DNA from: Volvox africanus
Lineage: Eukaryota > Chlorophyta > Chlorophyceae > Chlamydomonadales > Volvocaceae
Length of the DNA stretch: 64,000 nucleotides
Direction of reading: 5' to 3'
Assembly: GCA_030268105.1 (NCBI GenBank)
Contig: BSDZ01000011.1
Coordinates: 2,889,001-2,953,000, forward strand
A program made the translations under genes and the position numbers. Positions 22,101 through 35,374 of this stretch are shown here, piece after piece. Each line of letters begins with the position of its first letter. Positions within the stretch are counted from its first letter, which is position 1. Below the pieces are notes generated by a model. That model worked only from the letters and a program-made list of their open reading frames with translations, was not told where the DNA came from and did no database searches.

Positions 22101-22231
22101 TCGAGGCGTGCCTTTAGGGCATCGTAATCTGAATGTTGAAGTGGTCTGTAGTGCAAGTTCAGGGGCGGATGCCCTTGGTAAAGCACTGTGCTTGCAGTAC
22201 CACCAGGGCTGCCCCCGAAAGAAGCAAACAT
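19173..22231 (-). CDS. N-alpha-acetyltransferase 60 (NAA60/HAT4-like) with a Gln-rich tail
   Basis: There are seven phase-consistent exons: 22231-22096, 22026-21966, 21820-21721, 21323-21181, 21032-20924, 20736-20546 and 20277-19173, about 614 residues, with ATG at 22229-22231. The GNAT fold is clear: an LHYRPLQHSDYDALK start, the LFPIDY motif typical of NAA60, FSWAAVHSEYGRDYLVGFVT, the acetyl-CoA site YVLTLGVVPPCRQCGIARSL, and FLHVISYNDAAMRLYGTSGY. A WFDAFLYALFI segment matches the region before the membrane-binding tail of NAA60. The family acetylates N-termini of transmembrane proteins at the Golgi. Canonical NAA60 is about 240 residues; here the last exon adds about 370 residues rich in Gln, Ser, Pro and His. 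The exon 1 donor (GTCTCT) is atypical and the exon 2 acceptor was chosen for phase and similarity. The tail could in principle be read differently, but the phase supports it. Confidence 0.85.
19869..19926 (-). repeat. 29-bp tandem duplication inside the NAA60 coding exon
   Basis: The unit TTTTGGCAGGGTT + C8 + ACTGCACC occurs twice in a row. Because 29 is not a multiple of three, the two copies are read in different frames (GGGTLPK and GGEPCQK). The C8 tracts are prone to length errors. Confidence 0.8.
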
Positions 22232-22689
22232 CGTAGCTCGGATTACTTATAACTAATCACATATCAAGTATTATAGAACGTAAACATGTTGAAATACTAA
22301 AAATCGTAGGCGGAAGCAAAGATGAAAGCCACTCAAGAGCCTGGAACATGATTCCTTGCTTTATTCTAAAATGATACAAATAGTGAATGAAGCATGTCCG
22401 TTAAGCTAAGGGGTATTGCTGACCTCGGGGACTAAACTAATTGCGACGTTCAGCGAAATGCTTTTCAATGTCGGCCGTACAACGTTGGTATGTTAAAATG
22501 AGTCACCGGGGATCCATCTTTAATGAGAAATGCCCTCGATGCAGTAGATATCGCTTGGAAGCGTAAATATTGAGTGAGGTAGCCCAATGGTTCAGCTGGG
22601 CATCCTTTGCGTCGTCTCGAGCGGACTGCATCTTCCCTGAAGCGCATCATTACTATCAATTGAGTTTCATGGACACATGAGGCTCCAAA
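22232..22689. promoter_or_regulatory. Divergent intergenic region between NAA60 and the PHRF1-like gene
   Basis: The 458 bp between the two start codons must hold both 5' untranslated regions and promoters, so shared control is plausible. No specific box is recognised; part of it (22240-22460) is AT-rich. Confidence 0.4.
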
Positions 22690-25600
22690 ATGGAGGGTTT
22701 ATATCAGGCAACCCAATCAAACCTGTGGGACTCCGTGTCCTGCCAAGGACCGCAGGGCCAGCCTAGCATTGCAGCAAACGCAGCAGTACATGAGGCATCA
22801 GCGCAGGGGTTGACCGGGGGAGCGGCAGATGGGACCTTGGGCATTTTGGATATGCCTCCTGTTATCATACCGTACAATCATGACAGCACCGGCTACACAG
22901 CTTTGCCCAGCGGCTTGTGTGCAGCGCTGGATGAGCTCGCAGCGGCGATCGGCATCACTATGGAGGCTGGAGCACCGCCCGCCCCACATGCCGCCATATC
23001 GGCACTTATCCTGGAGCCGCAAGCGGCACAGCACCTGGACTCATTAGGTCCTGCATGTATTCATACCGGCTCATCTGCCCCACCAGCCATACAGACTCCG
23101 GGAAACGCATCGACGGCTTTATCGGCTACCGGTGTCCCCAACCCCGCTTCTGGCTCCGCAGCCCTTCCTGACCAGGTGATGTGCGTGCAAGGCGCCCAGC
23201 CGCTGCAGCTCGTGCACCTGCAGCCGCCAAACCCCGCACAGAGCTTGAATGACAGAACAAAAGCGTCCATGGCCTCATGTTTAGAAACCGTATTGGCACA
23301 GCCAGAGTCCGTGCCTCCCGGCATCACGCAACCCGCACAGTCGCTCGTGCTGCCAGGTCAGGCGCAGCATCTGGATAGGCAGAATCTACCAGAACAGCCG
23401 AAGCTGGGTTCGTGCCATCTTGGGGCGGCCCCCGGGGGAACTGCGGCTGCGGTAACCACGGCGCTGCCGCTGCCGCCCTCATGGACGGGGACGGAAGCAG
23501 TGGGCAGTGCTCTTCAGGCGTTGGATACATTTTTCGCGGGACAGCCTCCAGTAGTATCGCAGACCCCGCTAATGAGTCACCAGCGAGAGCACAATGCACT
23601 GGCAGTGGAACAGCTCAAGGTACAGCTTACCGCACCGCAGCTCACGCCAGCAATGGCTTCACAGGCGAACCCGCAGCCCCATGGATCAGCCCAGCAGCAA
23701 GCGCCGCAACCAGCACCCGCTATTCAGCAACCGTTCAAGGCGCCCACCGTCGCCATGCTGCGCGCGATGAGGAACTCTTCAATTTCTGCATCCACGGCTG
23801 CCGTCACGGCGTCGTGCATGCCTGTCACGACAACGTCAACGGACGCCAGGGGGTTACCTGCTGGCACTGCTGCGTGCAAGCCCGAACTGCCGCCTGGCGC
23901 CCAGACCAGTGAAGTTGCCGCTTCCTCTAGCGCCCTCTGCAACAGGGGACAGGAGCTCGGGCTGCTTCCTGGTGAGCCGCAGATTGTTACTGTTTGGGGC
24001 GCAATTGGAGCCCCCGTGGTGCCAGCAGCAGAACCCCATCCCACCACCACTCCAGCGTCCCCGAATGCATCTGCACCATTTGATGCCTGCAGCCAGTTGC
24101 TAGGCCCAAAGCTCGTACCATGTATTCAGGCGGCGCCCTCAGGCCTTAGGGAATCCGTGTCGGGATCATCTGCGGTGCTGGATGGGGTGGCTGATGCTGC
24201 CGTTGGCCCGTCCAATGCCAACTCAATACCTGCTTCTGCATCCACGGATCATGCAGCTGGGGCTGCTGCTCCTTTAGAAGCTGGGAAAGTGGGGCAGCGG
24301 TCGGTGGGCGCCGCCGCAGAGGGGCTGCCCTCTTTGCTGTCTGCTGACCCGGAGGAGTTAGCAGCGGCGATCGCGGCGGCAGTGGCGGCAGTGGCGGCGG
24401 CGACACGGGCGACGACTGAGGCGGCTGATCAGTCCACGCGGGCAGATCAACAGCCGTCGCAACCCCAATTGCAAGCGGGTCAGCTGCTGACGGAACAACC
24501 TTTCGCACAACAGGTGCTGCTGCCAGCTGTTGGTGCGGCTAGCAACCCGCATGTACAGGACCAGCAGCCGCAGCCGCAGCCGCAGTCCCAATTACAGTAC
24601 CCTCAGCAGCCGCTGTTGCAACAGCATCACCAGCAGTCGCCGGTGTTCACCGCAATGCCCAGTTACGACCCCACAGCGCACTTGCAGTTTCATCAGCTCC
24701 AACAACAACAACCGCAACCGCAGCAGCTTCAAGTGCAATTTGTTCCGGCCGGAGACGGCTCCGGCGTGCTACAGGTCGTTGCTTACGCCGGAAGCCACGG
24801 TGGCGCCGCCTTGCCATTGGTGTCTGAAGGGCTGCCGCTGGCAGCGGCAGCGCTGCTGGGGACGGGCCTGCCGCCGGCCGCCACGGTCACAATCGGTGGT
24901 CAAGTGCATTCGCCTCTCCAGCAGTTGCAGTACGGCGAGGTCGTTCAGGTGGCCTGGCCGGGTCCGAGCGGTCCTGTTCCTGCCACAGTTGTTTACAGTC
25001 CGCCAGGGGGCTATCATCATCAACAGCAACCACAGCAGCAGCAGACGTTGGACGCACTGCCTCAGGTCCAGGACGCGTACGCCCATCAAGTACACGATGA
25101 GCGGTACCACCAGTACGGCGCCGGCGATCGGCAACAGCAGCAGTCTTACACCCTATACGATTACGATAACAGGAACCCACCACCGCATGCACCACCGCAT
25201 GCACCTCAGCAGCAACCTCACTACGGAAGCGGGCATGGAGCCTACGACTCGAGGCATGAGGCGCCGCGCCATCCGACACCCTACATCTACCGCCCGCCAG
25301 CCGCCAACACAGCCGCTGACGCGTGTCGCGATTCTCAGCCACCGGACCCGAGGACCGCACGGCCCAATACGGATCCCAGGCCCGGCTACGTGCCTCTTCG
25401 CCACAGGGCGCCATCGGCATCGTCCGCGGACGGCTGGCATAGCGCGAGCCGTTGCACCCGTCACAGACAACACCCCCAGCATTTACTATGGTCCCCCCCG
25501 CCATCGGTGCTGTACACGCCTACAAGGGAGTACGAAGATAATCGCGAAACTCCCCCGCCGGAGGTGACTGACGGGGACGAGGGGCACGAGGAGGACGAAC

Positions 25601-28600
25601 CCGCCGCAGGCGCTGGAGTGACGTCGGGGATAGCCACGGCGTCGGCGGAAGGCGAGGGGTCGGAAGCAGGCAGTGGGAAGGCCAAGACTGCTGGGATTGA
25701 AGTCAATGGCGTCAGCGGCGCTGCGAGAGCCAGCTCGCCCGCCGCGGACGAGGGCTCGCAGACTTTGGCGGCAGCGCAACAGCGCGGTCCGTGCAGTGCA
25801 ACTGTTGCCGCGATTCAGTTGATTGAGGCCCGTCGGAAGCAGGCTCAGGCCAAGGAGCAGATGGTAAAGGAACAGAAGGTGAAAGAGCAACAAGAAAAGG
25901 AACAGCAACAGCACGCAGAGGAGCAGCAGAACAAGTATCAGCAGGTCAAGCTGCCCAAAGTGAAGGACCTGCCGATTAAGGAAGTGCAGACAAAGGGACA
26001 GCAACAGCCGAAGCCAGACTCAGAGCCGCAGCAGGCCCCGACGTATCTAGATACGCAGGAACGGCTGCCGGAATCAGGGGATGAGGTTCCGGAGCAGAAG
26101 ATAGACGACCAGCCGGCGGCGGCCACCGCAGATACGGAGGCGGCGCCACAGCCGCAACCACAACTGCAACTACAACGACCGGGCCCTGCGACGTCCGGGC
26201 GGGGTTTATCGACGTTGATAGGGCATGAGGCCGCACCCGGTGCACTTGAACCTAAGCCCCTGGGGCGCAACAAGGAACAGGCACGCGCGGAGCAGGACGC
26301 CGCGACGCAGGCAATGCTGGAGAAGGCGAGGCGTTTGCGGCAGCAGCAACTGCAGGAGCGAATACAGCAGGAGCGGCAGCGCAAAGAGCAGGAGGAGTTG
26401 CGGAAGCAGAGCAAGGAGCAGGAGGAGGAGCGGCTGCGAGATCGGTTGCGGGAGCGGCTGAGCCAGCAGCAGAGGGCCAAGGCCGGCGGCACCATTGGTC
26501 CGGGAGGCCTTCCGGTGCCGGCCAAACCCCAAGGTAATGTAGCAGCGGCGCTGGCGGCGAAGTTGGCGGCAGCCGGGAGGGACGCCCTAGGCGGCGCAGC
26601 AGTCGTCACGGCGGCGGAGGGTGCTCCAGGCGCTGCCGGCAGCACTGCTGCTGGAGCAGTGTCGCAGGCTGGCGGCGCTGGCGCACAGGGGACCCACATT
26701 GAAGCGAACCTACAGGAGTTGGAGGCCGACCTGGCGGCGTTGGAGCAGCAGATTGCATCGGCACCAACATACGGCGTGAACCCGCGGGCATTTATGCTAC
26801 GGGCAGCGGAACTGGTCGCAAAACGGGATGCCGCGCGGGCCCTGGCGGCGACCGGCGCAGCAGCTGCAGCAGATCCGAAGCCACCTCCAGAGATTGCAAC
26901 AGGTGCGACTTGATTTTGCAGCGCGCGTGCGCTTCCGGAATACAGATTGGCGACATATGGGTGTGAATGTCTTTCGTTCCCCATTGGATGTCTCCGACCC
27001 TGCGTGTACGGCGCGCCACTGATTACTCCTCCCCCGTTTACAGCGGATGCTGGCCCCGGGCTAATCTCCGTCGTCAAGCCGCTCGCGGATGCCGTTCCTC
27101 TTCCAGAGCGGGTGTTCGTTACGTATGTGCCGCGGTCATCTATACCGCGGTTGCTACGGCAGGAAGCTGCGCACTCCCTTACAGGCGGCTATTTGGCCCT
27201 TGCACTGCAGCGCGCCCGAGTGTCCGAGGCCCGGGCCGTCCAGGTATGACCGTTGGCTCGTTTGTTGGGTTGGCTCTTTGATTGTATATCGAAATACAGG
27301 TTGAGTGCCATGGATCTTGAATTGTGTTGGCATTGGCGGGGCCTCGCCAGTCGGCTTAGCGGCCGGGTGCAGTCCCTCCGTGCGCTGTTTGTTGATTGCA
27401 ATCACCTCAACGGACGCACGTCGACTCGACCCATGGCAGCGCGTACCCTGGCTTCTTTGACCTTGCTTCTTAACATGTGGAATACGTCCATCGGACCCCT
27501 CCACGCGGTTTGCGATTTCGATGGCGCCAACCGGCCTGTTGACCCACATTGCCGGCCCCTCAACCTGCTGTTCATCATTCAGGCGGTAACCAACGAACCC
27601 GAGCTGCGCAAGGCTGCTGTTGCGGCTGCCGGACAGCACGAGATGGCGCTCTACCGCCAGGTCACGTCCAAGATGAACTACGCGTTGCTGTTCAGGAAGG
27701 TGCGTAACGACCCGCAGACATTGCATGAACCCCTTTCAGAGTCCAATCCTGGTGGCCCCTGTACCCTCCCCCCGCTTTACATCAGCGTCTACAGCGGTTT
27801 ATTCATCTCCCCTTCCCCCCCGCCATGGGGGTAGGTTCTGATATCGGCATTCTCCATTTTTAGCAACTGTACGCACTGGCCGTGCTAGAGCGATTCGGCG
27901 GCTATTTAAGTCGTCAACTCAACTTTGACTCTTCTTACCTCTATTATCCTGGTTGCATGCCTTGGGTTTCTGCAGCGTACCGTATGACGTAAAGCAAGCA
28001 GCTTGGGAGGTTCGGGCGTCTGCCCGACCTGTGCGGCCCATAGGTCCATGTGCTTTGACGCGGCATGGCGCTTGTTTCCTGGCCTCTGCAGAGCAAGGCC
28101 GAGCCCGAGCGCCTGCAGTTGTCTGAAGATGTGGTGCAGCTGCTTATTAAGAAGTATGGCAGCGGCGTTAAGGGCAAGTCGCCAGCCGGCGGCTCTGGGG
28201 CCCCGACCGCACTGGCAGCGCCCAAGGCTGCGGGCGATACGGGTGCTGCCAGATTGGCGGCAGCTGCTTCTGCCAGTGCCGCAGGTAGCGGTGATGTTAG
28301 GTCAGTCATATCCGGCACCAAACGTCGCCTGGTGCCTCCTGACGATGCATCGCCGCCCTCAGCTTTAGCTGCAGCTGTAACGCGGGATTTGAAGCGCCTG
28401 GCCGCAGCAGGAGCTGCGGGAGCAGTTGCCCCTGCAGGCGGCATTGGGGCTCGGAAGGTGACGCCGGCAGGGGGATCGGCGAAAGCAAAGCATGCTGTAC
28501 GGCGACGTGAGGATGACGCCTCCGATCGGGCAGCCAGCGGCACCAGAGCGATGGCGGATGCGGTGGTGGATGAGCTGTTCGTGGACAGCGGCTCCGGCGA

Positions 28601-30642
28601 CGAGGACATATCAGGAAGGCGCATCGTGGGGGGTAGCGAAGCTGATGCACAAGCCGCGACGTGGGCTGTAGGCAAGGATGTGAAAGGTATTCCCAGTGCT
28701 CGGGCCACAAACGAGGCAAAGAAAGGCGACGCGGGGACGGGCCCGGTTGACAATGCCTTGGAATTCGCGATGGGTACTGCCGAGAGCAGCCCCGGCGGTG
28801 GGAACGGCAAACCTGGCAAGGCCGCAGGCGATGATCACGGCACCGTCGACGAGGGCTCACCAGACGCACCGTACGAGGACCTCTTCGGCTCCGACATGGA
28901 CTCTGGTCAAGAGGGCGGCGAGGAGGTGTACACAGCAAAGTCGGCAGAGGGCCTTGCTCAGACACCCGTGGTATATACCCAAGGTCTGCAACGTGCTCAG
29001 GTTGCAGCATCGGCCGGCTGTTCCAGTGGCCCGGCGGTCGGCAGTGCCCCCCCCTACCACCTGGAGGGGCCAACTGGCCCAAAGGTGGGCGCAGCGGCCG
29101 GCGCAACCTCAGGTACTGCAGCTGTGGCCGAGGATGGCGGCATATCCCCGCCTGCCCCAGTCCAAAACATCGATGCCAGCACTGGCGGCACCACGCATGT
29201 ATGCAACAGAAAGCGCCAACGGGTGGACGAGGGGGGGGACGCCATTGGAGTCGGGGACTGTGATGTTGGTCACAGGGGCCGGACGGAGGGCCCTGGACTG
29301 GATAAGGAACCTAGCCGCCAAAGCCATGTTCGGGAGAAGCGTCGCAGGGGCCGCAGCCGGAGTCGGAGTGAGGGCCGGCCTCACGGCGGCGATGAAGCCC
29401 GGGGCTTGGAGTCAAAGGTATTCGGCGGTGGCGGCCGACAGGGATCGTTACCGCTTCGTGGACGTGGCAGCAGTAGCGTGCTGTGCAGCGAGGACGGCCG
29501 GCAAGATGCACAAGGCGAGGGCTACCCGTCACTTCAACATCAGCAGCAGTCCATGGCAGCGGCCGGATCGCTGTCCCGGGCTGGGATGCCCCAGGAGGAG
29601 TGGGAGCAGACGGAGGCGCGCCAGAAGCTGCGCCAGCAGGTGCGTGACCTGCGTTTGATGTCCCACTCGATAGGTGGACGGCGCATGGAAAGATACATTG
29701 GGGGAAAGACGAGAGCAGGGAGTAATGTGGGCATTATCTTCACGAGGAAGGCAGCATCCATGTGAGGCGATTGGGGGCTGCTAAATTGATCAGCGGAAGT
29801 GAGTAATGGGTTTCTGGGGCCTCATTGTAAGCTATTGCAGCTGGAGCGTCATGTAATAAACCTGCTTTACACATTCGCTCGTTTCGCGACCTGCACGAAA
29901 TCCCTCTGTCTGTCCTGATGGCTCGTACTCGCTTGCAGTTGCGCATACCGTCAGGTACGCACGTGACCATTAAGGGCGTGGGGAACTTGGAACTGAAGTT
30001 CGTGTCTTTAATTTCGTTGCTAATTAAATGTGCGCTTGATTGCTGATTTGGCGCGCCATGCTATTGGCTCGTGCTCACATCCGCCACGGCCCAGGTGCTT
30101 GCCTTCATCCACGCCACGCTGGAGCCCCTGTACCGGGCTGGCCTACTGGGCAAGGAATCATACAAACGTGCGGCGGCCAAGACATGCGAGCGACTGATGT
30201 CTGCCCACCCGGACGATATCACCGCAGACTTCCTGGTCCGAGAACATGCGCAGGTGAGCAGCCACGAAGCGGGGAAAGGTGTCTTCGGATGGTTGCAGGG
30301 TAGGACGTCGCCTTATTACCCGGTATGCGGGGGGCCTGGTGCGTGGCATATGCAAGGGAACCCATAAGTGCTCCTTGCGTTGCACGTAGGCTGGGGTTCT
30401 GCTTGTTAGTGTGGTGGGTGCGCATTGCATGATGTAAAGATGCCTGGATATGTACGGAGTGCGTTATCGTGGACTCTTTTGCAGGAATGGAGGTGCATGC
30501 AGATATCCTGCATTTCGGTTCTGACCCTACGGCTTCTATCTATTACATCATGCAGGTTAGCAAATTTATTATGAAGGTGGTGGAGAGGGAGCAGCAACGG
30601 GATGCGGAACAGCAGGAGCAAAAGCTGAAGCAGGCAAAGTGA
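22690..30642 (+). CDS. Very large Gln/Ala/Pro-rich protein with PHRF1/SCAF1-like C-terminal domain
   Basis: Exon 1 (22690-26902) encodes about 1404 low-complexity residues, with Gln-rich blocks near 24540-24740 and 25010-25150 and a charged Lys/Glu/Gln coiled-coil stretch at 25830-26480. Phase-matched exons follow at 27044-27243, 27583-27699 and one starting at 27864 whose end is unresolved. Then come 28092-29639, 30095-30253 and 30556-30642. The last two encode VLAFIHATLEPLYRAGLL, YKRAAAKTCERLMSAHPD and VSKFIMKVVERE, which match the C-terminal helical domain of PHRF1 and SCAF1-type proteins. That domain is associated with the phosphorylated RNA polymerase II C-terminal tail, so a nuclear role in transcription/splicing coupling is inferred. 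No PHD or RING finger is visible. Treating all exons as one gene rather than two is an inference from matching phases and a common strand. Confidence 0.6.
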
Positions 30643-33600
30643 TAGCGAGAGGACCGAAGCGGCACAGTTGGTCGCCGAAACGCGACATGGAGCAACGCCT
30701 CAACTGCTATTGGGCAAAACCATTTCAATATGCATATAGCCTACGCAATATTTAGTTTCTGTTGTCGCAGGCTGAGGGTATTCGTTCTTCAAGTGCTAAC
30801 GATGTCATATGGCATCATAAAACAGCGCTTGGAAAGCTTGGAGTGGAGGGGCATCCTGTCGCAAGGGTTTTCAACAGCAGGTCGCCAACTCGTCCACCCC
30901 GTAAGGCGTGTTACTTAATGAGGATCGCGAACAGGGCTAGTTTTTAGTCTGTGGTAAAGTTTGATGCAGGCTGGGGCGATCTTGGGACACCATGAATTGA
31001 AGCGACCAAGTCCCCAGGCAGGAAGGACGTTGCTTGGGGATAAGGCATCGTCGTTTTTGTCCATGCCCTTGTTCAAACCATCCTAACGTGCGTGTACGAC
31101 TAACGGAGCACTGAATAACTCTTGAGACTCGCAGCATGATGGGCTGGGCATGGTCCTTGTTCGCATACACCTTGGGCTTCAGCCATTTGCTATGCCATAA
31201 AAAGTGCATCTGTTCTGCACAAGCGAAATTCATCCAGTTAGCCAACGACTTCATTGCCCTAAATAACGGTTAAAAAAGGGCATATACCGAACGAAGACCG
31301 CCAGTGTTACCGTCTGAATCCAACAGGAGGAGCCGCCGGGGTTGCAGCAAATCCCAATCCCTATCTGAGCGTAAGCCCCGAGCATGTAAACCCACGCAGT
31401 ATCAATTCTATCTCCTAAAATCGCCGTTCAAGCTTCTCCAGCACGTGGATAGCTTCCCAATGGCTATATACGCAACCGATCAGGTCACATTCCTCATCTT
31501 TCGAGAAGGCTGTCGACAACTACACCCTTCCGTCCTGCTAGCTTTACAATTCCCCACCAATCTGGCTGCGTCGCAGTTAGTTATTTGACGTGGCCACGTC
31601 ATGAAGTTATTAGATATACCTAATCATCTTCGTTTGGCTACAAAAGCACACTTCACTATGGACCCTCATCGCATGCGTCGATTTGGGTGTAACCTTCCCC
31701 CATGGAAGGTCACATCCATTCGTTTCTCCTGAAGATCTCTACGCTCGTGGGATATGCCACCCAGCTGCTGTACTGCTTGAAGTAGTTATCCTGATTGCAT
31801 CAATGTTCCATAGTCAGGCACTGCCAGCTACGTTGCCTTTGTCTGCATAAAATTGTCGTGGCCCTGACAGCACCATATGAGGTCAGCGAATTCCTGTACT
31901 AGGATGGCGCAACACGCACGTAGACACAGGGTTATAACGTTTGAATTGTACCGATGTAGCCTCCTGTGTAAATCAATAAGTTATATTGGAACGGCCACGT
32001 GGCCTTAGGCAGCGCTCAGCCACATATACATGAATTGTATCACGTACGTGGACGGTAATCATGTTCATGTCTTTCGTCCCGTCCATGCTTCGTGCTGCAT
32101 GACAAATGACGGGTTTATAGTGTACCGTTCAGTGCCACAAGGACGCCCCAACAGTTCTGGTTGTCCAACAGATACACATCAAAAGAAATTCTCCGCAGTG
32201 ATTACATCCCGAGGTGCGTCAACAGCTCAGGCCATTCCGTATCATACAACGCACGAGCGATGGTATTCGCCCAGCCATCCATGTGCTTTCAAAATTAACT
32301 TCTCACTTCTTCACAAGGGCTGTGCCATGGTGTACCCCGTACCCGCCCTAATAAGGGCGGTGGACCGCCTGGTCGGTCAATCACATGCTCCTCCAATGCC
32401 TGGACCCGAAGTACAGTTTAAGTGCCCCTTCCCCCCCCACACACACATCGGCATTGGAACATCGTACAGTGGCGAAAGTCAGTGCGCATAAGAGGTTTCA
32501 ATTGGTCTGGTTTGGTGTGACAACGCCTGCGGGAAGGGATGCCCCTCCAAAAGGCCAGGCGCTTGAAGTGCCTTCGAACATTCGGCCAGCTTGGCCAGGT
32601 GCTCATCCGAGTCATGATGCCCAGCCCATTACCTGCAGTTGTTTGTGGCGCAACAGCCTACAGCCAGAGGCTATCACGCGTTTGCGCGCTTCTCCCCGCG
32701 ATGTGATTTGGGCGTGCACATGCAAAGCCATCCATCCCGTCTCCTCCATATCACCGCATCATACTTAGGATGCGAAACGAACAGCACAGCACTACGACTG
32801 CGGCTCCCCTCACAAAGCTTTCTTCAAAACAAAATGGTTATACCCGTACATGGGCAAAAAGTCAAGGCTGCGCGCTCAGGACCTGAGGCTTCTCCCGATG
32901 AACACAACAGCCTTGGCCGCCGCTGCCACCATGGGCGAAATACATACACTTCGAACTGCAGCGCTCGAGGGCCTCTGGTCATTGCCGGTGCCCTCATCAC
33001 CACCCACATTCCCCCGCGTTCTGTTTCACACGTCCCACAGCGCTTTACGTTGGAAGTCATAGAGCACCTCCCTATTGACCCAGAAAACCAGCCCCTGCAT
33101 TATTTTCCATCCCTTGCGCCGAAGCAAGCCCAACATTACGAATCACTCATTGACGCCCGCACTGCTTCATTACAACACCGAGGGAGGAAGCGATAGGGCG
33201 CATTTGCCTTCTCCCGTAGCTTCATGCCACCTCCACCACACCCATGTCACCCAGGCCATCCAGGCCATCCAGTCACCATTCAGAAGTTCATTACACGACC
33301 CGGAATGGCATGACATGTCCCTCCAGGACCACGGCGGTGCGAATGAGGGACACCCAACAGGTCACGTCCTAGTGAATGCGCACACGTAAAACTTCACGAG
33401 TCCTGGCCACGCATGCCACTAGACGGGTCCCAAAATTCTCTTACGAGGTTGCCGGATTGGGGTTGGCCATCAGGGCAGGGGCAATAACAACCTGACCGCA
33501 GGCATAAGTCACGCGAGCAAAAACGATATGACGGGAACCAGCGGGACGCCCACAAAACACTAGTTGCGCTCGCACGCACGCCGTCAGTCCCGTATGCACT

Positions 33601-33979
33601 CCCGGGGTACATACTATCGGGCCAACGCCGGCTATGTCCTGGAGAGCGCCGACGAGCCGTATGGGCCCTGAAAAGAACAGAGCGGGAGTGCATGATGCCA
33701 GCGAAAATCGCACTGGGGAGTTATGTGACAGGACAAAGACGCGCGACATTAGAACAGACGGAGCGGAAGAGCAATCGCGATGAAGATGTGCACAGCTAAT
33801 GCTGGTAGTTAAGCAGATGCTTAGAAAGATACGAGGTACCCGCCAACAACGCCACGACGAGGTCAACACACCGTGACGCCACCAGCAGGCGTGTTCGCGT
33901 CCAAACGCAGTTACGTGAGCTTTCACTCCTCTGATCAGGACGTCACCGCATAGCGCCGCACCACAACCTGCTCTTCAGC
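30643..33979. other. Intergenic region, no gene supported
   Basis: Several open frames of 100-185 codons occur on both strands (for example 32639-33196 plus and 33441-33926 minus), but none shows a domain or a phase-matched exon chain. A real but divergent gene here cannot be excluded. Confidence 0.4.
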
Positions 33980-34193
33980 ATGTTCAGGCAATACGCCCGA
34001 TCCATAGCCAGTTCGATGGCGCTACTCCAAAATCTCATCCACTGCCAGGACCAGGACCAGCCAGGACCAGCCCCTGCTACCACGGTCCCGATTATCACAG
34101 TTACAAGTACGGTTAAACGTCAGCAATTACAATCAGCACCCACAGCCACATTAAAGATTCTGTCTTGCGATCGCCGTAAGGTTGTTGCTGCAG

Positions 34194-34461
34194 TCTAAGC
34201 CGTCCGCTCAACAGGACCATGCGGCCATGCGGGACGGCTTCAGCCAGGAGGCCATTGAAAAGGTGGGAAGGCCGTTTTAAGTCAATGCAGCCTGTTCGAA
34301 CGAGTCCGAGCAAGGAAGGTGCAAGTCAGCAGCAGCCCTTAGACGTGCTTCAAAGTATCCAGTCGGCATTGCAAAAAAGGCCGAACAGTGGACAGTATCA
34401 GGACCGTGGGACCCGGCCTGGGCCATACATCATGTCACACAAACGCAGCCACACTGTATGA
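34194..34461 (+). CDS. Possible two-exon fragment of an unrecognised gene
   Basis: A candidate exon at 34194-34263 lies between a TTGCTGCAG acceptor and a GTGGGA donor and encodes QQDHAAMRDGFSQEAIEK. After a 67-bp candidate intron, an in-phase exon from 34330 encodes QQPLDVLQSIQSALQKRP and ends at the stop at 34461. Composition is protein-like, but no domain is recognised and upstream exons were not found. Confidence 0.25.
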
Positions 34462-35374
34462 CGTCAGAGGCACGGTTGTGACCACGCCCGGGCGCCCATC
34501 TCACCAATAGACAGAGCAGCTTGGTGGCAGACGGAACACAACATGACCGGGCTAATTCTGTTCAGGAAGTAACAGGACAAACTACACCACTTAACAGTAA
34601 CCACGCCTAAGAATGTCGGCCGCAGTGGATTTGCCAAGCCCAACAGGTGGTCGCTTTAACGCGGGCAGAGCCCCGGCCCCAACCAAGTACAGTACTGCAT
34701 GGGCCAGGCAGCTCCAACACTTATCCTCTTAGAAAGTGACAACCGAATTATATGTATTGAAAACCCAACTCCAAAACCAATCCGTCCGCCCGAATTCCGT
34801 CTGTTGCCCCAAACAAACTCCGGAACCCCGTAGCACACGCCCCGCATTACCAACCATTTTGAGTTATTCGCGGCTTCTTCCTGTATGCGAAAAGCCATAA
34901 CCGCAAAATTTAGGGCGACAGAGCAACGGGTCAAAACCTGCCCGCACGGGCAGCCCCTGACGCCACCACGTCTCGCGTGTGCAAAAGGCCTCCACAACCG
35001 CATGGGAAGCTTAAGTTGTCAAGCAATCGTTGCATTGTTACGCAGGTCACAAATCATACATTATCCATAAGCTTCAATTCCGTCTTAACAGGTGCTCTAG
35101 CAACACGCTCGCAACGCTGAGCCCTGTGGCCTGGTATACATTTGCATGCAGCTACGGGAGACGCAGCTTGTCCCGCACCCTGAGCCGATGCAATACGACG
35201 AGCCGACCAAACCCAGCTGCAACCACAAGTGCGCGGCACTCGGCCACAAGCTCTGCAAGCCTTCGTCTACAATGCTTGAGATGGGCCAGATACAAAAGGG
35301 CGGCGCCTGTGGCGGCTCCCCGATATGGGGTGTGCACCGAAGGCGCACCTTAGCAGCCTTCAGGTACTGCGCTG
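34462..35374. other. Intergenic region, possibly with 3' exons of gene E
   Basis: On the minus strand a segment near 35350-35430 encodes VPRIAAQYLKAAK before a GTGCGC donor, and 35152-35337 is open with LLYLAHLKHCRRRLAELVAE. These could be extra 3' exons of gene E if its large exon ends by splicing rather than at the stop at 35375. Phases were not resolved. Confidence 0.3.

Noticed and set aside
22577..22600. TAGCCCAATGG resembling a tRNA A box
   Set aside because: No matching B box and no cloverleaf could be drawn.
27154..27726. 190-codon minus-strand frame
   Set aside because: It is antisense to phase-matched exons of the PHRF1-like gene.
32030..33926. Open frames of 100-185 codons on both strands
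   Set aside because: No domain, no exon chain with matching phase, and overlapping frames of similar length on both strands.
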